Positions 7,644-15,631 of a stretch of DNA of 64,000 nucleotides are shown here, piece by piece. The position numbers were made by a program, and so were the translations under genes. Below the pieces are notes generated by a model. It was given only the letters and a program-made list of their open reading frames with translations, was not told the origin of the DNA and did no database searches. The DNA is from Cellulomonas sp. HZM. Lineage in GTDB: Bacteria > Actinomycetota > Actinomycetes > Actinomycetales > Cellulomonadaceae. The first letter of the stretch is position 1. Each line of letters opens with the position of its first letter. Location of the stretch: positions 62,001 to 126,000 of the forward strand of contig NZ_JEOE01000007.1 of NCBI RefSeq assembly GCF_000708885.1, given 5' to 3'.

Positions 7644-10319
7644 TCAGCCGGTGTTCTGCACGCCCGCGGCGACGCCGTTCACGGTGAGCAGGAGCAGCCG
7701 GCGCAGGTCGTCGGCCTGCTCGACCGCGTCACCCGTGCGCAGCCCCCGCAGCGCGCGCAGCTGCAGCAGCGAGAGCGCGTCGACGTACGGCGAGCGCAGC
7801 TGCACGGCGCGTCCGAGGATCCGCTTGCGCGAGAGCACCGCGTCCGAGTCCGTGATCGCGAGCACCCAGCGGCGCGTGAGCGTCATCTCGTCGAGCACCT
7901 GCCCCGCGAGGTCGTCGCGGTCCCCCAGCGCCAGGTAGCGCGCGGCGATCCGCTCGTCCGTCTTGGCGAGAGACATCTCGACGTTGTCGATCATCGTCGC
8001 GAACAGCGGCCAGTGCGCGTACGCGTCGCGCAGCAGCGCGAGGTCGCCCACCGACTCGAGCGCCGTGCCCAGGCCGTACCAGCCGGCCAGGTTGATGCGC
8101 GCCTGCGACCAGGAGAACACCCACGGGATCGCGCGCAGGTCGTCGAGCGACGACACGGACAGGCCACGCCGCGCGGGACGCGAGCCGATCGGCAGCAGGC
8201 CGACCTCCTCGAGCGGCGTCACCTCGGCGAACCACTGCGGGAATCCCTCGGCGCGCACCAGCTCGTGGAACCGCGTGCGCGACGCGACGTCGAGGCGCGC
8301 GGCGAGCTCGGTGAACTTCTCGGTCGCCTCGGTGTTGCGACGCTCGACGGACGGCGTGCCCGCGAGCAGCGTCGCCGCGACGACCTGCTCGATGTGCCGC
8401 GCCGCGATCGTCGGGTCGCCGTACCGGGCGAAGATGACCTCGCCCTGCTCCGTGAGCTTGAACCGGCCGTCCACCGACCCAGCGGGCTGCGCGAGCACCG
8501 CACGGTTGGCCGGGCCGCCACCGCGGCCCAGCGCACCACCGCGCCCGTGGAACAGCGTCAGCACGAGGCCGTGCCGCTGCGCCCACGCCGTGATCTTCGC
8601 CTGCGCCGTGTCGAGCGCGAGCGTCGCCGAGACCGGTCCGACGTCCTTCGACGAGTCCGAGTAGCCGAGCATGATCTCGACCCGTCGACCGTTCTGCGCC
8701 AGCCGTCGCTGCACCGGCTCGAGCTCGAGCGCGGCCTCCATGATGTCGACGCTGGCCTCGAGGTCGGCGAACGTCTCGAACAGGGGGATCGCGTCGATCA
8801 CGGGCCGCTCGTCGGCGCCCGCGAACGCGTAGTCCGCGAGCTGGTAGACGGCGGCGAGGTGCTCAGGCGACTGCGTGAACGAGACGATGTAGCGACGCGC
8901 GGCCTTGGGGCCGAACCTGCGCTGCACGTGCCCGAGCGCGCGGAACGTGTCGAGCACCTCGACCGTGCGGGGCTCGAGCTCGCCGTCCACCCCGTTCTTC
9001 TCGAGGTCCGCGAGCGCCGCGGCGTGCACCTGCGAGTGCTGGCGCACCTCGAGCTCGGCGAGGTGGAAGCCGAACGTGTCGACCTGCCACAGCAGCCGCT
9101 GCAGGTCGCCGTACGCGGAACGCGTGGCCCCCGCCTCGGCGAGCGAGCGCTGCACGACGAGCAGGTCCGCCGTCAGCTCGTCGGGGTTCGCGTACGCCAG
9201 GTCGGCGTCGCGACGACGCGTCGCGCCGATGCGCTCGGCGACGAACAGCACGACGCGACGGTGCGGCTCGTTCGGCGACTCGGCGCCGGCGCGTGCCGCG
9301 ACCTCGTCCGAGAGCGAGCGCTGACGCTGCCACAGCCCGTTGAGCTCGCTCGACCCCGGCGTGCCGGTGCCGTCGAGCGTGAGTCCCTCACCCGTGCGGC
9401 GTGCCGACGCCTCGAGCGCGACGAGCGCCTGCTCCGACGCCATGAGCGCGGCGGCGCGCGTCACCTCGGCGGTCACGTTGGGGTTGCCGTCGCGGTCACC
9501 GCCGATCCACGAGCCAAGCCGCGCGAACGGGCGCGCGACGGGCGCGGTGGTGCCCGCCGCGTCCTGGAGCAGCCAGTCGTCGAGGCGGCGGTACACCGCG
9601 GGCATCACGTCGGACAGGGTCGACTCGAAGATCGACAGCACGGTGCGGACCTCGTCGAGCACCGTCGGCTTCGACTGCCGCAGCGGCGCGGTGCGCCACA
9701 GCGTCTCGATCTCCGACAGCAGCCGGCGGTCGTTCTCCGCGAGCGACATGCCGCCGATGTTGCGCACGTCGCGCTCGGCGACCAGCTCGGAGATGCGGCG
9801 GATCGAGCGCGACACCGCGCGACGACGCGCCTCGGTGGGGTGCGCCGTGAGCACGGGCCGGAACTCGAGCTCCTGCAGGCGCGTGCGGGCGACGTCCTTG
9901 CCGACCTCGTCCTCGAGCTGCTGGATGGCTGCGGGGAGCGAGTCGTCGGGCGCGAAGCGGTCGGGCGCGACCTGCGCCTCGCGCTCGCGCAGCACGCGGA
10001 CGCGGTGGTACTCCTCGGCGAGATTGGCCAGGTGGAAGTAGCACGTGAACGCGCGCGCGACCTGTTCGGCCCGCTCGAGCGTGAAGCCGCCGACGAGCTC
10101 CTCGGCCTGCGCGAGCGCATCGCTCGACGGGTCGGAGTGCGCGTGGATCGCCAGCTCGCGCAGGCGCTCGACGTCGGCGAGCAGGTCGTCCCCGCCGGCC
10201 TCGGCCAGCACGCGCCCGAGGAACTCGCCCAGGACGCGAACGTCGTTGCGCAGGGGCTCGGGGACCTCGTGGCTGGCTCGGACGCGGGGGAAGTCGCGGG
10301 GCGGCAGAGGTGCTGTCAC
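7644..10319 (-). CDS. ppc: phosphoenolpyruvate carboxylase
   Basis: An 891-residue enzyme that makes oxaloacetate from PEP and bicarbonate, replenishing the TCA cycle. Hallmarks seen: VLTAHPTEARRRAV with catalytic His160, GSWIGGDRDGNPNVT, MLGYSDSSKDVGPVSA, FHGRGGALGRGGGPANRA, and the canonical C-terminal QNTG that all active PEPCs carry. Length is normal for bacterial PEPC. GTG at 10319 is the most likely start. In-frame GTG codons further upstream would add about 20 non-conserved residues. A hairpin follows the stop. Confidence 0.97.
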   Translation of the reverse strand: MTAPLPPRDFPRVRASHEVPEPLRNDVRVLGEFLGRVLAEAGGDDLLADVERLRELAIHAHSDPSSDALAQAEELVGGFTLERAEQVARAFTCYFHLANLAEEYHRVRVLREREAQVAPDRFAPDDSLPAAIQQLEDEVGKDVARTRLQELEFRPVLTAHPTEARRRAVSRSIRRISELVAERDVRNIGGMSLAENDRRLLSEIETLWRTAPLRQSKPTVLDEVRTVLSIFESTLSDVMPAVYRRLDDWLLQDAAGTTAPVARPFARLGSWIGGDRDGNPNVTAEVTRAAALMASEQALVALEASARRTGEGLTLDGTGTPGSSELNGLWQRQRSLSDEVAARAGAESPNEPHRRVVLFVAERIGATRRRDADLAYANPDELTADLLVVQRSLAEAGATRSAYGDLQRLLWQVDTFGFHLAELEVRQHSQVHAAALADLEKNGVDGELEPRTVEVLDTFRALGHVQRRFGPKAARRYIVSFTQSPEHLAAVYQLADYAFAGADERPVIDAIPLFETFADLEASVDIMEAALELEPVQRRLAQNGRRVEIMLGYSDSSKDVGPVSATLALDTAQAKITAWAQRHGLVLTLFHGRGGALGRGGGPANRAVLAQPAGSVDGRFKLTEQGEVIFARYGDPTIAARHIEQVVAATLLAGTPSVERRNTEATEKFTELAARLDVASRTRFHELVRAEGFPQWFAEVTPLEEVGLLPIGSRPARRGLSVSSLDDLRAIPWVFSWSQARINLAGWYGLGTALESVGDLALLRDAYAHWPLFATMIDNVEMSLAKTDERIAARYLALGDRDDLAGQVLDEMTLTRRWVLAITDSDAVLSRKRILGRAVQLRSPYVDALSLLQLRALRGLRTGDAVEQADDLRRLLLLTVNGVAAGVQNTG

Positions 10320-10502
10320 GGGCTCAAAGTAGGCCACCTCGGTCGTCGCCGCCCAGGCGGTCCAGGCGGTGGGCACTGTGAGCCGCGTCTCGTCGGCCGC
10401 GCCGGCACGGCCGCGGCACGGTCGCGGGTACGAGCACAGGCACCCAGGCGGTTCCCAGCATCGTGGGCTACATTCGCCGCTTCGCCTGCCCCGGAGGTCG
10501 TC

Positions 10503-11147
10503 ATCGAACCCCGCCCCATCGTGCTGGTGCACGGCACGCGCACGTCCTCCGCGATCTGGGGCCGGCAGGTGGACGCACTGCACCGCCGGGGCCACGAGAC
10601 GCGTGCGATCGACCTGCCGGGGCACGGCGAACGGTCCGGCGAGCGGTTCTCGATGGCCGGCGCGGACGCGGCGATCGGTGATGCGGTGGCGTCGTGCAGC
10701 ACACCCCCCTTGCTCGTCGGGCTCTCGCTGGGCGGCTACGCCTCGCTCGCGTACGCGCGCACGCATCCCGGCGCGCTGGCGGGCGTCCTGCTGGCGGGGT
10801 GCAGCACCGAGATCAAGGGCAAGCCGCTGTCGACCTACCGCCGCGCGTCGTCGTACGTCGTCGGGCGCCTGGGCCTGGGGCGCGGTTCGTGGCACGTCGT
10901 CGAGGACATGCTGCGTGCCCTCGACGGCTACTCACCGCTGACCGACCTGCCGGGCCTCGACGTGCCCGTGTGGCTCGTCAACGGCGCGCGCGACCCGCTG
11001 CGGCTCGACGAGCGCCGCTACCTCGAGGCGCGTCCGGGCACGCGTCTGACGGTGGTCCCCCGTGCGGGCCACGACGTGAACAGCCACGCACCGGTCGCGT
11101 TCAACCGCGTGCTGCTCGACGCGCTGCACGAGCTGCGCGCGGCCTGA
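10503..11147 (+). CDS. alpha/beta hydrolase, apparent ATC start
   Basis: A 214-residue alpha/beta hydrolase. It shows the oxyanion motif VLVHGTRTSSAIWG, nucleophile elbow VGLSLGGYAS (Ser), acid VNGARDPLRL (Asp) and catalytic His in PRAGHDVNSH. GGAGG at 10493-10497 sits 5 bases before the codon ATC at 10503. No ATG, GTG or TTG occurs in frame upstream of the fold, and the first in-frame GTG (10521) already lies within the first beta strand and has no ribosome binding site. A -10-like TACATT at 10469-10474 suggests a short leader. The start is therefore either ATC or obscured by a sequence error. The substrate is unknown. Confidence 0.82.
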   Translation: MEPRPIVLVHGTRTSSAIWGRQVDALHRRGHETRAIDLPGHGERSGERFSMAGADAAIGDAVASCSTPPLLVGLSLGGYASLAYARTHPGALAGVLLAGCSTEIKGKPLSTYRRASSYVVGRLGLGRGSWHVVEDMLRALDGYSPLTDLPGLDVPVWLVNGARDPLRLDERRYLEARPGTRLTVVPRAGHDVNSHAPVAFNRVLLDALHELRAA

Positions 11148-11151
11148 CGCG

Positions 11152-11715
11152 TCACTTCGCGCCGAGCGCCGCCGCGGTCGGGGCCTTCATCGCCTCGCCG
11201 TGCGCCGGGCACGGGACCGGGCGCATGCTCTCCACGTCGGCGCCGACCACCGCGTAGGAGTAGCACCGCGTCGCTCGCCCGCTCGCGGCGACCGGGTCGT
11301 CCGCCGTCGGCGTACCGGTGTGGAACAGGCCGGTCGAGCGGTGCACGGCGACGTCGGACGCGATCGCCACCGTGATGCGGGCCCCGCCCGCGCTCGTCGT
11401 GCGGCCGCTCCACCGCACCGGCGTCGCCGTGAGCGATCCCGACACCCCCTCGGGGAGCTCGAGCACCACCGCACCGTCGCCCGCAGCCCGCGCGTAGAGC
11501 AGGGCCGCGACGAGCTGCGTGCCGGAGTACGACTCGTCGTCGGGCGGGTCGAGCCACCGGGCGACCTGCGCGCTGCGTGCCTGCGCGAACCGCGCCGCCG
11601 CGCTCTCGCCGCGCCCCACCGACTGCTCGCCGAGCGTCTGCGCCGCCGCGACCGCGCTCCCCGCCAGGACGACGAGCGTCCCGGTGAGGATGCCGGCGGT
11701 CAGCTTTGCCCCCAT
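11152..11715 (-). CDS. small secreted protein of unknown function
   Basis: A 187-residue protein starting at ATG 11715. A Lys-containing start and a hydrophobic stretch (TAGILTGTLVVLAGSAVAAA) form a signal peptide or an N-terminal anchor. The rest is extracytoplasmic, with two Cys near the C-terminal region (RCYSYAVVG and VPCPAHGE), which could form a disulfide. No family recognised. It converges on the hydrolase gene with a 4-base gap, and lies downstream of the antiporter gene. Confidence 0.7.
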   Translation of the reverse strand: MGAKLTAGILTGTLVVLAGSAVAAAQTLGEQSVGRGESAAARFAQARSAQVARWLDPPDDESYSGTQLVAALLYARAAGDGAVVLELPEGVSGSLTATPVRWSGRTTSAGGARITVAIASDVAVHRSTGLFHTGTPTADDPVAASGRATRCYSYAVVGADVESMRPVPCPAHGEAMKAPTAAALGAK

Positions 11716-11754
11716 TCGTCGGATGCTAGTCCGGTCGTCGCAGGGCGCCACCCG

Positions 11755-13437
11755 CTACGGGCGCTGCTCACCCCGCTCGAGCGGCTCGAGCACGTCGAGC
11801 TCCTCGCCGGGCCGTGCCGGCCGGTGGCCGCCAGGTCCGGCACGACGGTCGCCGCGACCGCCTCCGAGGAGCACCGCGGCCGCGTGGTCCGCGAGCGCCG
11901 AGCCCGCCGAACCGTAGAGGTGGAACACCGCGTCGGCGCCATGCCGCTGCAGCTCGGCGACGTCGTCGTCGTACCGGGCGATCGCCGCGACCTTGCCCGT
12001 GAAGCCCGCGGCCTGCAGTCGCGCGAGCGCGATGAGGTTGGCGTTGTGGAACGGCATCGCGAGCACCGCGATGCGCACGCGGCCCGCGCGGTGCACACGC
12101 GCCCAGAACTCGAGGTCGGTCGCGTCGGCGCGCACCACCTCGAAGCCCTCGTCCTCGAGCGCCGCGACACGCGTCGCGTCGTGCTCGACACCGACGACCT
12201 GCAGCCCGTACTCGTCGCGCAGCCGCGCGTAGGTGGCCGAGCCGACGCGCCCGAGCCCGAGCACGACGGCGTCGACCTCACCGATGTCGACGAGCCGGTC
12301 GTCGGGGTGCAGCCGGTCGCTGTCCCGCCGCGGCAGGAGGCGCGAGAGCCTCGTGGCGAGCTCGACGCCGCGACGGTTGACGATCGACGACAGCGCGAAC
12401 GAGAAGGCGACCGCGAGCGACACGATCACGACCCACTGCTCGTCGAGCAGGCCGTTGCTCGCCCCGACGGCGACCACGATGATCCCGAACTCGGAGTAGT
12501 TCGACAGCACCAGGCCGGCGAGGAACGAGGTCCGTCGCCGCAGGCGCATCGTCCACAGCATCACGGCGTACGCGGCCACCTGGAACGGCAGCAGCAGCAG
12601 GACGATCGCCGCGACCCCGATCTCCGCGACGTGCGGTGTGCCGTGCAGCCCGATCTCGACGAAGAACGCGACGAGCATCAGGTCCTTGAACGTCATGAGC
12701 GAGCGCGACAGCTCGGTGGCCTGCGGGTGCGACGAGAGCAGCACGCCGACGACGAGCGCGCCGACGTCGCCGTCGATCCCGACGAGCTCGAACAGGCCGT
12801 AGCCGAGCACGACCGCCACCGCGACGCCGAACAGCGCCTGCAGCTCGCCGTGCCCGACGCGGTCCCAGATCCGGTGCAGGACCCACCGGCCGGGCAGCAG
12901 CAGCACGAGCAGCAGGGCCCACGGGCTCGGCGCGTGGCCGCCGGCCACGGACAGGAACACGACCGCCGCGACGTCCTGCATCACGAGCACACCGATCGCG
13001 ATGCGGCCGTACAGGGACGTGGTGTCGGAGCGGTCGTCGAGCACCTTGACGACGAACACGGTCGACGAGAACGACAGCGCGAACCCGATGAGGGCGAGCG
13101 CACCGAAGGACTGGCCGGCGACGAGCGCGAACCCGACGACCGCGAGCAGCCCGAGGAACCCGACCGCGATCCCGACGCTGATCGCGAGGTGCACGACGGT
13201 GGTCAGCCAGATCTCGCGCCGCAGCAGCGTCCGGACGTCGAGCTTGAGCCCGATCGCGAACAGCAGCAGCACGACGCCGAGGTTCGCGATGGGCTCGAGG
13301 TAGGGCAGGTCCGGCGCGCCCGCCGCGCCGAGGGCGAAGCCCGCGACCAGGAAGCCGACGAGCGGGGGCAGCCGCAGCAGCACCGCGAGGAACCCGCCCG
13401 CGAGCGCGGCTCCGATGTACAGGGCGGCTGGACCCAC
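11755..13437 (-). CDS. KefB/CPA2-type cation:proton antiporter with TrkA-N domain
   Basis: A 560-residue protein. The first 380 residues hold about 12 membrane segments of a Na+/H+ exchanger fold, including GVVLLLFAIGLKLD and the conserved SSTVFVVKVL segment. The C-terminal part is a cytoplasmic TrkA-N (RCK) domain with the Rossmann motif VLGLGRVGSATYARL and an acidic residue after the second strand (VGVEHD), implying NAD(H) binding. The family exports K+ or Na+ in exchange for protons, gated by nucleotide. GTG start at 13437 follows GAGGAG. The gene seems to be transcribed alone. Confidence 0.9.
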   Translation of the reverse strand: MGPAALYIGAALAGGFLAVLLRLPPLVGFLVAGFALGAAGAPDLPYLEPIANLGVVLLLFAIGLKLDVRTLLRREIWLTTVVHLAISVGIAVGFLGLLAVVGFALVAGQSFGALALIGFALSFSSTVFVVKVLDDRSDTTSLYGRIAIGVLVMQDVAAVVFLSVAGGHAPSPWALLLVLLLPGRWVLHRIWDRVGHGELQALFGVAVAVVLGYGLFELVGIDGDVGALVVGVLLSSHPQATELSRSLMTFKDLMLVAFFVEIGLHGTPHVAEIGVAAIVLLLLPFQVAAYAVMLWTMRLRRRTSFLAGLVLSNYSEFGIIVVAVGASNGLLDEQWVVIVSLAVAFSFALSSIVNRRGVELATRLSRLLPRRDSDRLHPDDRLVDIGEVDAVVLGLGRVGSATYARLRDEYGLQVVGVEHDATRVAALEDEGFEVVRADATDLEFWARVHRAGRVRIAVLAMPFHNANLIALARLQAAGFTGKVAAIARYDDDVAELQRHGADAVFHLYGSAGSALADHAAAVLLGGGRGDRRAGPGGHRPARPGEELDVLEPLERGEQRP

Positions 13438-13507
13438 AGGGGCTCCTCACGTCGACGGGGCGTGGGTCCCATCTTGCCTGCTGCGGGCGCGGCCGGGTCC
13501 CCCGCGC

Positions 13508-14197
13508 TCAGCGGCCGTCGAGGTAGCGCAGCACCGCCAGGACCCGGCGGTGGTCGGCCGGGTCCTGCTCGAGGCCGAGCTTCGTGAAGATCTGCGCGAC
13601 GTTCTTCTCGACCGCGCCGTACGAGAGGAACAACGTCTCGGCGATCGCGCCGTTGGACCTCCCCTGCGCCATGAGATCGAGGACCTCGCCCTCGCGCGGA
13701 GTGAGGCTGTCCAGGGCCGCCGGCCGCGCGGACGCCCGCATGAGCTGGGCGACGACCTCGGGGTCGAGCACGGTCTGGCCGTCCGCGACGCGGGTGAGCG
13801 CCTCGACGAAGTCGCGCACGTCGGCCACGCGGTCCTTGAGGAGGTACCCGACGCCGCGCGGGTCTCCCGCGAGCAGCCGTGCCGCGTACCGCGTCTCCAC
13901 GTACTGGCTGAACAGGAGCACCGGAAGCGTCGGGTGCGCGTCGCGCAGCGCGAGGACGGCACGCAGGCCCTCGTCGGTGTGGGTCGGGGGCATGCGCACG
14001 TCGGCGACGACGACGTCGGGCAGCTCGTCGGCCGCGGCCGACGACGTGATGGCGCGCACGAGCGCGTCGCCGTCCCCCACCGCGACGGCGACCTCGAACC
14101 CGCGACGGGTGAGCAGCGAGACGAGCCCGTCACGCAGGATCACGGAGTCCTCGGCGATCGCGACTCGCAGCGCGGGGCCGGCGGGTGCGGACGTCAC
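13508..14197 (-). CDS. NarL/LuxR-family response regulator
   Basis: A 229-residue regulator. The receiver domain (residues 9-135) shows the acidic pair ED (16-17), phospho-acceptor D66 in VVVADVRMP and Lys in GYLLKDR. The LuxR-type helix-turn-helix begins at LTPREGEVLDLMAQG and ends in the usual GAVEKNVAQIFTKL recognition helix. Its GTG start overlaps the stop of the upstream sensor kinase gene by four bases (GTGA), so the two form a coupled two-component pair. Confidence 0.93.
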   Translation of the reverse strand: MTSAPAGPALRVAIAEDSVILRDGLVSLLTRRGFEVAVAVGDGDALVRAITSSAAADELPDVVVADVRMPPTHTDEGLRAVLALRDAHPTLPVLLFSQYVETRYAARLLAGDPRGVGYLLKDRVADVRDFVEALTRVADGQTVLDPEVVAQLMRASARPAALDSLTPREGEVLDLMAQGRSNGAIAETLFLSYGAVEKNVAQIFTKLGLEQDPADHRRVLAVLRYLDGR

Positions 14198-15540
14198 GAG
14201 GTGGTCCGGGCCGGCAGCGTCACGGTCACCACCGTAGGCCCGCCGGCGGGGCTCGCGACGTCGAACGTGCCGTCGACGCCCCGCACTCGCGTCTCGAGGC
14301 CGGCCAGCCCGGTGCGGGCGCCCGCCTCGTCGCGGTCGGCGGCGGCCACGACGACCGCGCCGCCGCGCCCGTCGTCGTCGACGCTCATCCGCAGCACGTC
14401 GTCCGAGACCCGCGCCCGCACGCCCACCCGCCGGGCGCCGGAGTGCTTGGCGGCGTTGGTGACGAGCTCGGCGACGGTGTAGTACGCGACCGACGCGACC
14501 GCGGGCGCGACCGCGCCGGGAGCCCCCACCGACGCGTCGAGGTCGAGCTCGACCGGGAGCGGCGCGCGTGCCGCGAGCGTCTCGAGCGCGACCGCGAGGC
14601 CCGCGTCGAGCGCCGCCGGGTGGATGCCGCGCGCGATCTCGCGCAGCTCGCCGAGCGCGTCCTTCGCCGACGCGTGCGCCGCGTCGACGATCTGCGCGGC
14701 CACGGCCGGGTCTCCCCCGGCGGCGAGCTGCTCGCGCGCCTCGCCGAGCTGCATCGCGACCGCGACGAGCCGGGCCTGCGTGCCGTCGTGCAGGTCCCGC
14801 TCGATCCGGCGCAGCCGCGCATCGGCGTCCTCGACGCTGGCCGCGCGGGAGCGCCGCAGCTCCTCGACCCGCAGCGAGCCGGCGGTCGGGCCGAGCAGTC
14901 CGCGCGTGAGCGCCGCGAACAGGCGCGCGAACCCGTGCGTGAGCGGCGGCCACACGACGAGCAGCAGCACGACGCCCACCGCGGCAAGCCCGGCCTGCCG
15001 CCACGGCGTGTCGACGAAGTACGACGTGCCGAAGCTCGCGCCCCGGTGCATCGTCCCGTCGGAGGCCTCCTGCAGGGGCAGCCAGCGCGACCACAGCCAG
15101 TGCGTGGCGGCGCCCAGGCCGGTCGCGAGGAACGTCGTGGACGTCACCGCCGCGAGGATCGCCAGCGGGAAGCTGATGAACATGTACGCGAGCGCGCGCC
15201 AGCCCGCCGCGTCGGTAAGGAGCGCACCGAGCGTGCGGAAGAAGCTGCCGCGGCGGACGAACGGCGGCGGCGTCGCGACCTGGTCGCCCAGGAGGTTCGC
15301 AGCGAGCCCGCGGTAGAGCCCGCCGCACCACCGCGCACCGACGACCAGCCACCCGACGACCACGAGCCCGACGACCGTCACGACCAGCGCCGCGGCGAGC
15401 GAGGGCACCAGGATCACGTACGCGAGCGCGAACGGCGAGAGCAGCAGGACCACCCACAGGTAGCCGAGCTCTCGCCAGGTGCGCGAGGAGAAGAAGCCGC
15501 CGCGGGCGGGGGCCGGACGTTCGGGAGCCACGAGGTTCAT
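14194..15540 (-). CDS. sensor histidine kinase with N-terminal multi-TM sensor domain
   Basis: A 448-residue NarX/DesK-type kinase. About 220 N-terminal residues contain several membrane segments in a pattern like the actinobacterial 'sensor' domain (PF13796). HisKA_3 follows with the phospho-acceptor motif RIERDLHDGTQARL. The ATPase domain has VAELVTNAAKHSGA (N box), SVDDDGRGG (G1) and TGLAGLETRV (G2). The partner regulator is the next gene. Such pairs often sense cell-envelope or antibiotic stress, but the signal here cannot be read. Confidence 0.92.
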   Translation of the reverse strand: MNLVAPERPAPARGGFFSSRTWRELGYLWVVLLLSPFALAYVILVPSLAAALVVTVVGLVVVGWLVVGARWCGGLYRGLAANLLGDQVATPPPFVRRGSFFRTLGALLTDAAGWRALAYMFISFPLAILAAVTSTTFLATGLGAATHWLWSRWLPLQEASDGTMHRGASFGTSYFVDTPWRQAGLAAVGVVLLLVVWPPLTHGFARLFAALTRGLLGPTAGSLRVEELRRSRAASVEDADARLRRIERDLHDGTQARLVAVAMQLGEAREQLAAGGDPAVAAQIVDAAHASAKDALGELREIARGIHPAALDAGLAVALETLAARAPLPVELDLDASVGAPGAVAPAVASVAYYTVAELVTNAAKHSGARRVGVRARVSDDVLRMSVDDDGRGGAVVVAAADRDEAGARTGLAGLETRVRGVDGTFDVASPAGGPTVVTVTLPARTTS

Positions 15541-15586
15541 GCTCCCAGCCTGGTGCGCGGTGCGGCGCCCAGGTATGGCGTGGGCC

Positions 15587-15624
15587 GCCGACGACGACGG
15601 GGGCTGTCCCCCGTCGTCGTCGGC
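15587..15624 (-). terminator. strong hairpin terminator after the GH92 gene
   Basis: A perfect 17-bp stem (positions 15587-15603 with 15608-15624) is closed by the loop CTGT. It begins 7 bases after the GH92 stop codon and separates it from the downstream kinase gene. Confidence 0.85.
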
Positions 15625-15631
15625 CGCACCG

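Noticed and set aside
8013..11147. Very long plus-strand frame running into the alpha/beta hydrolase
   Set aside because: Only the part after 10503 has protein-like sequence; the rest is the antisense of ppc. It was useful only in showing that no upstream start exists for the hydrolase.
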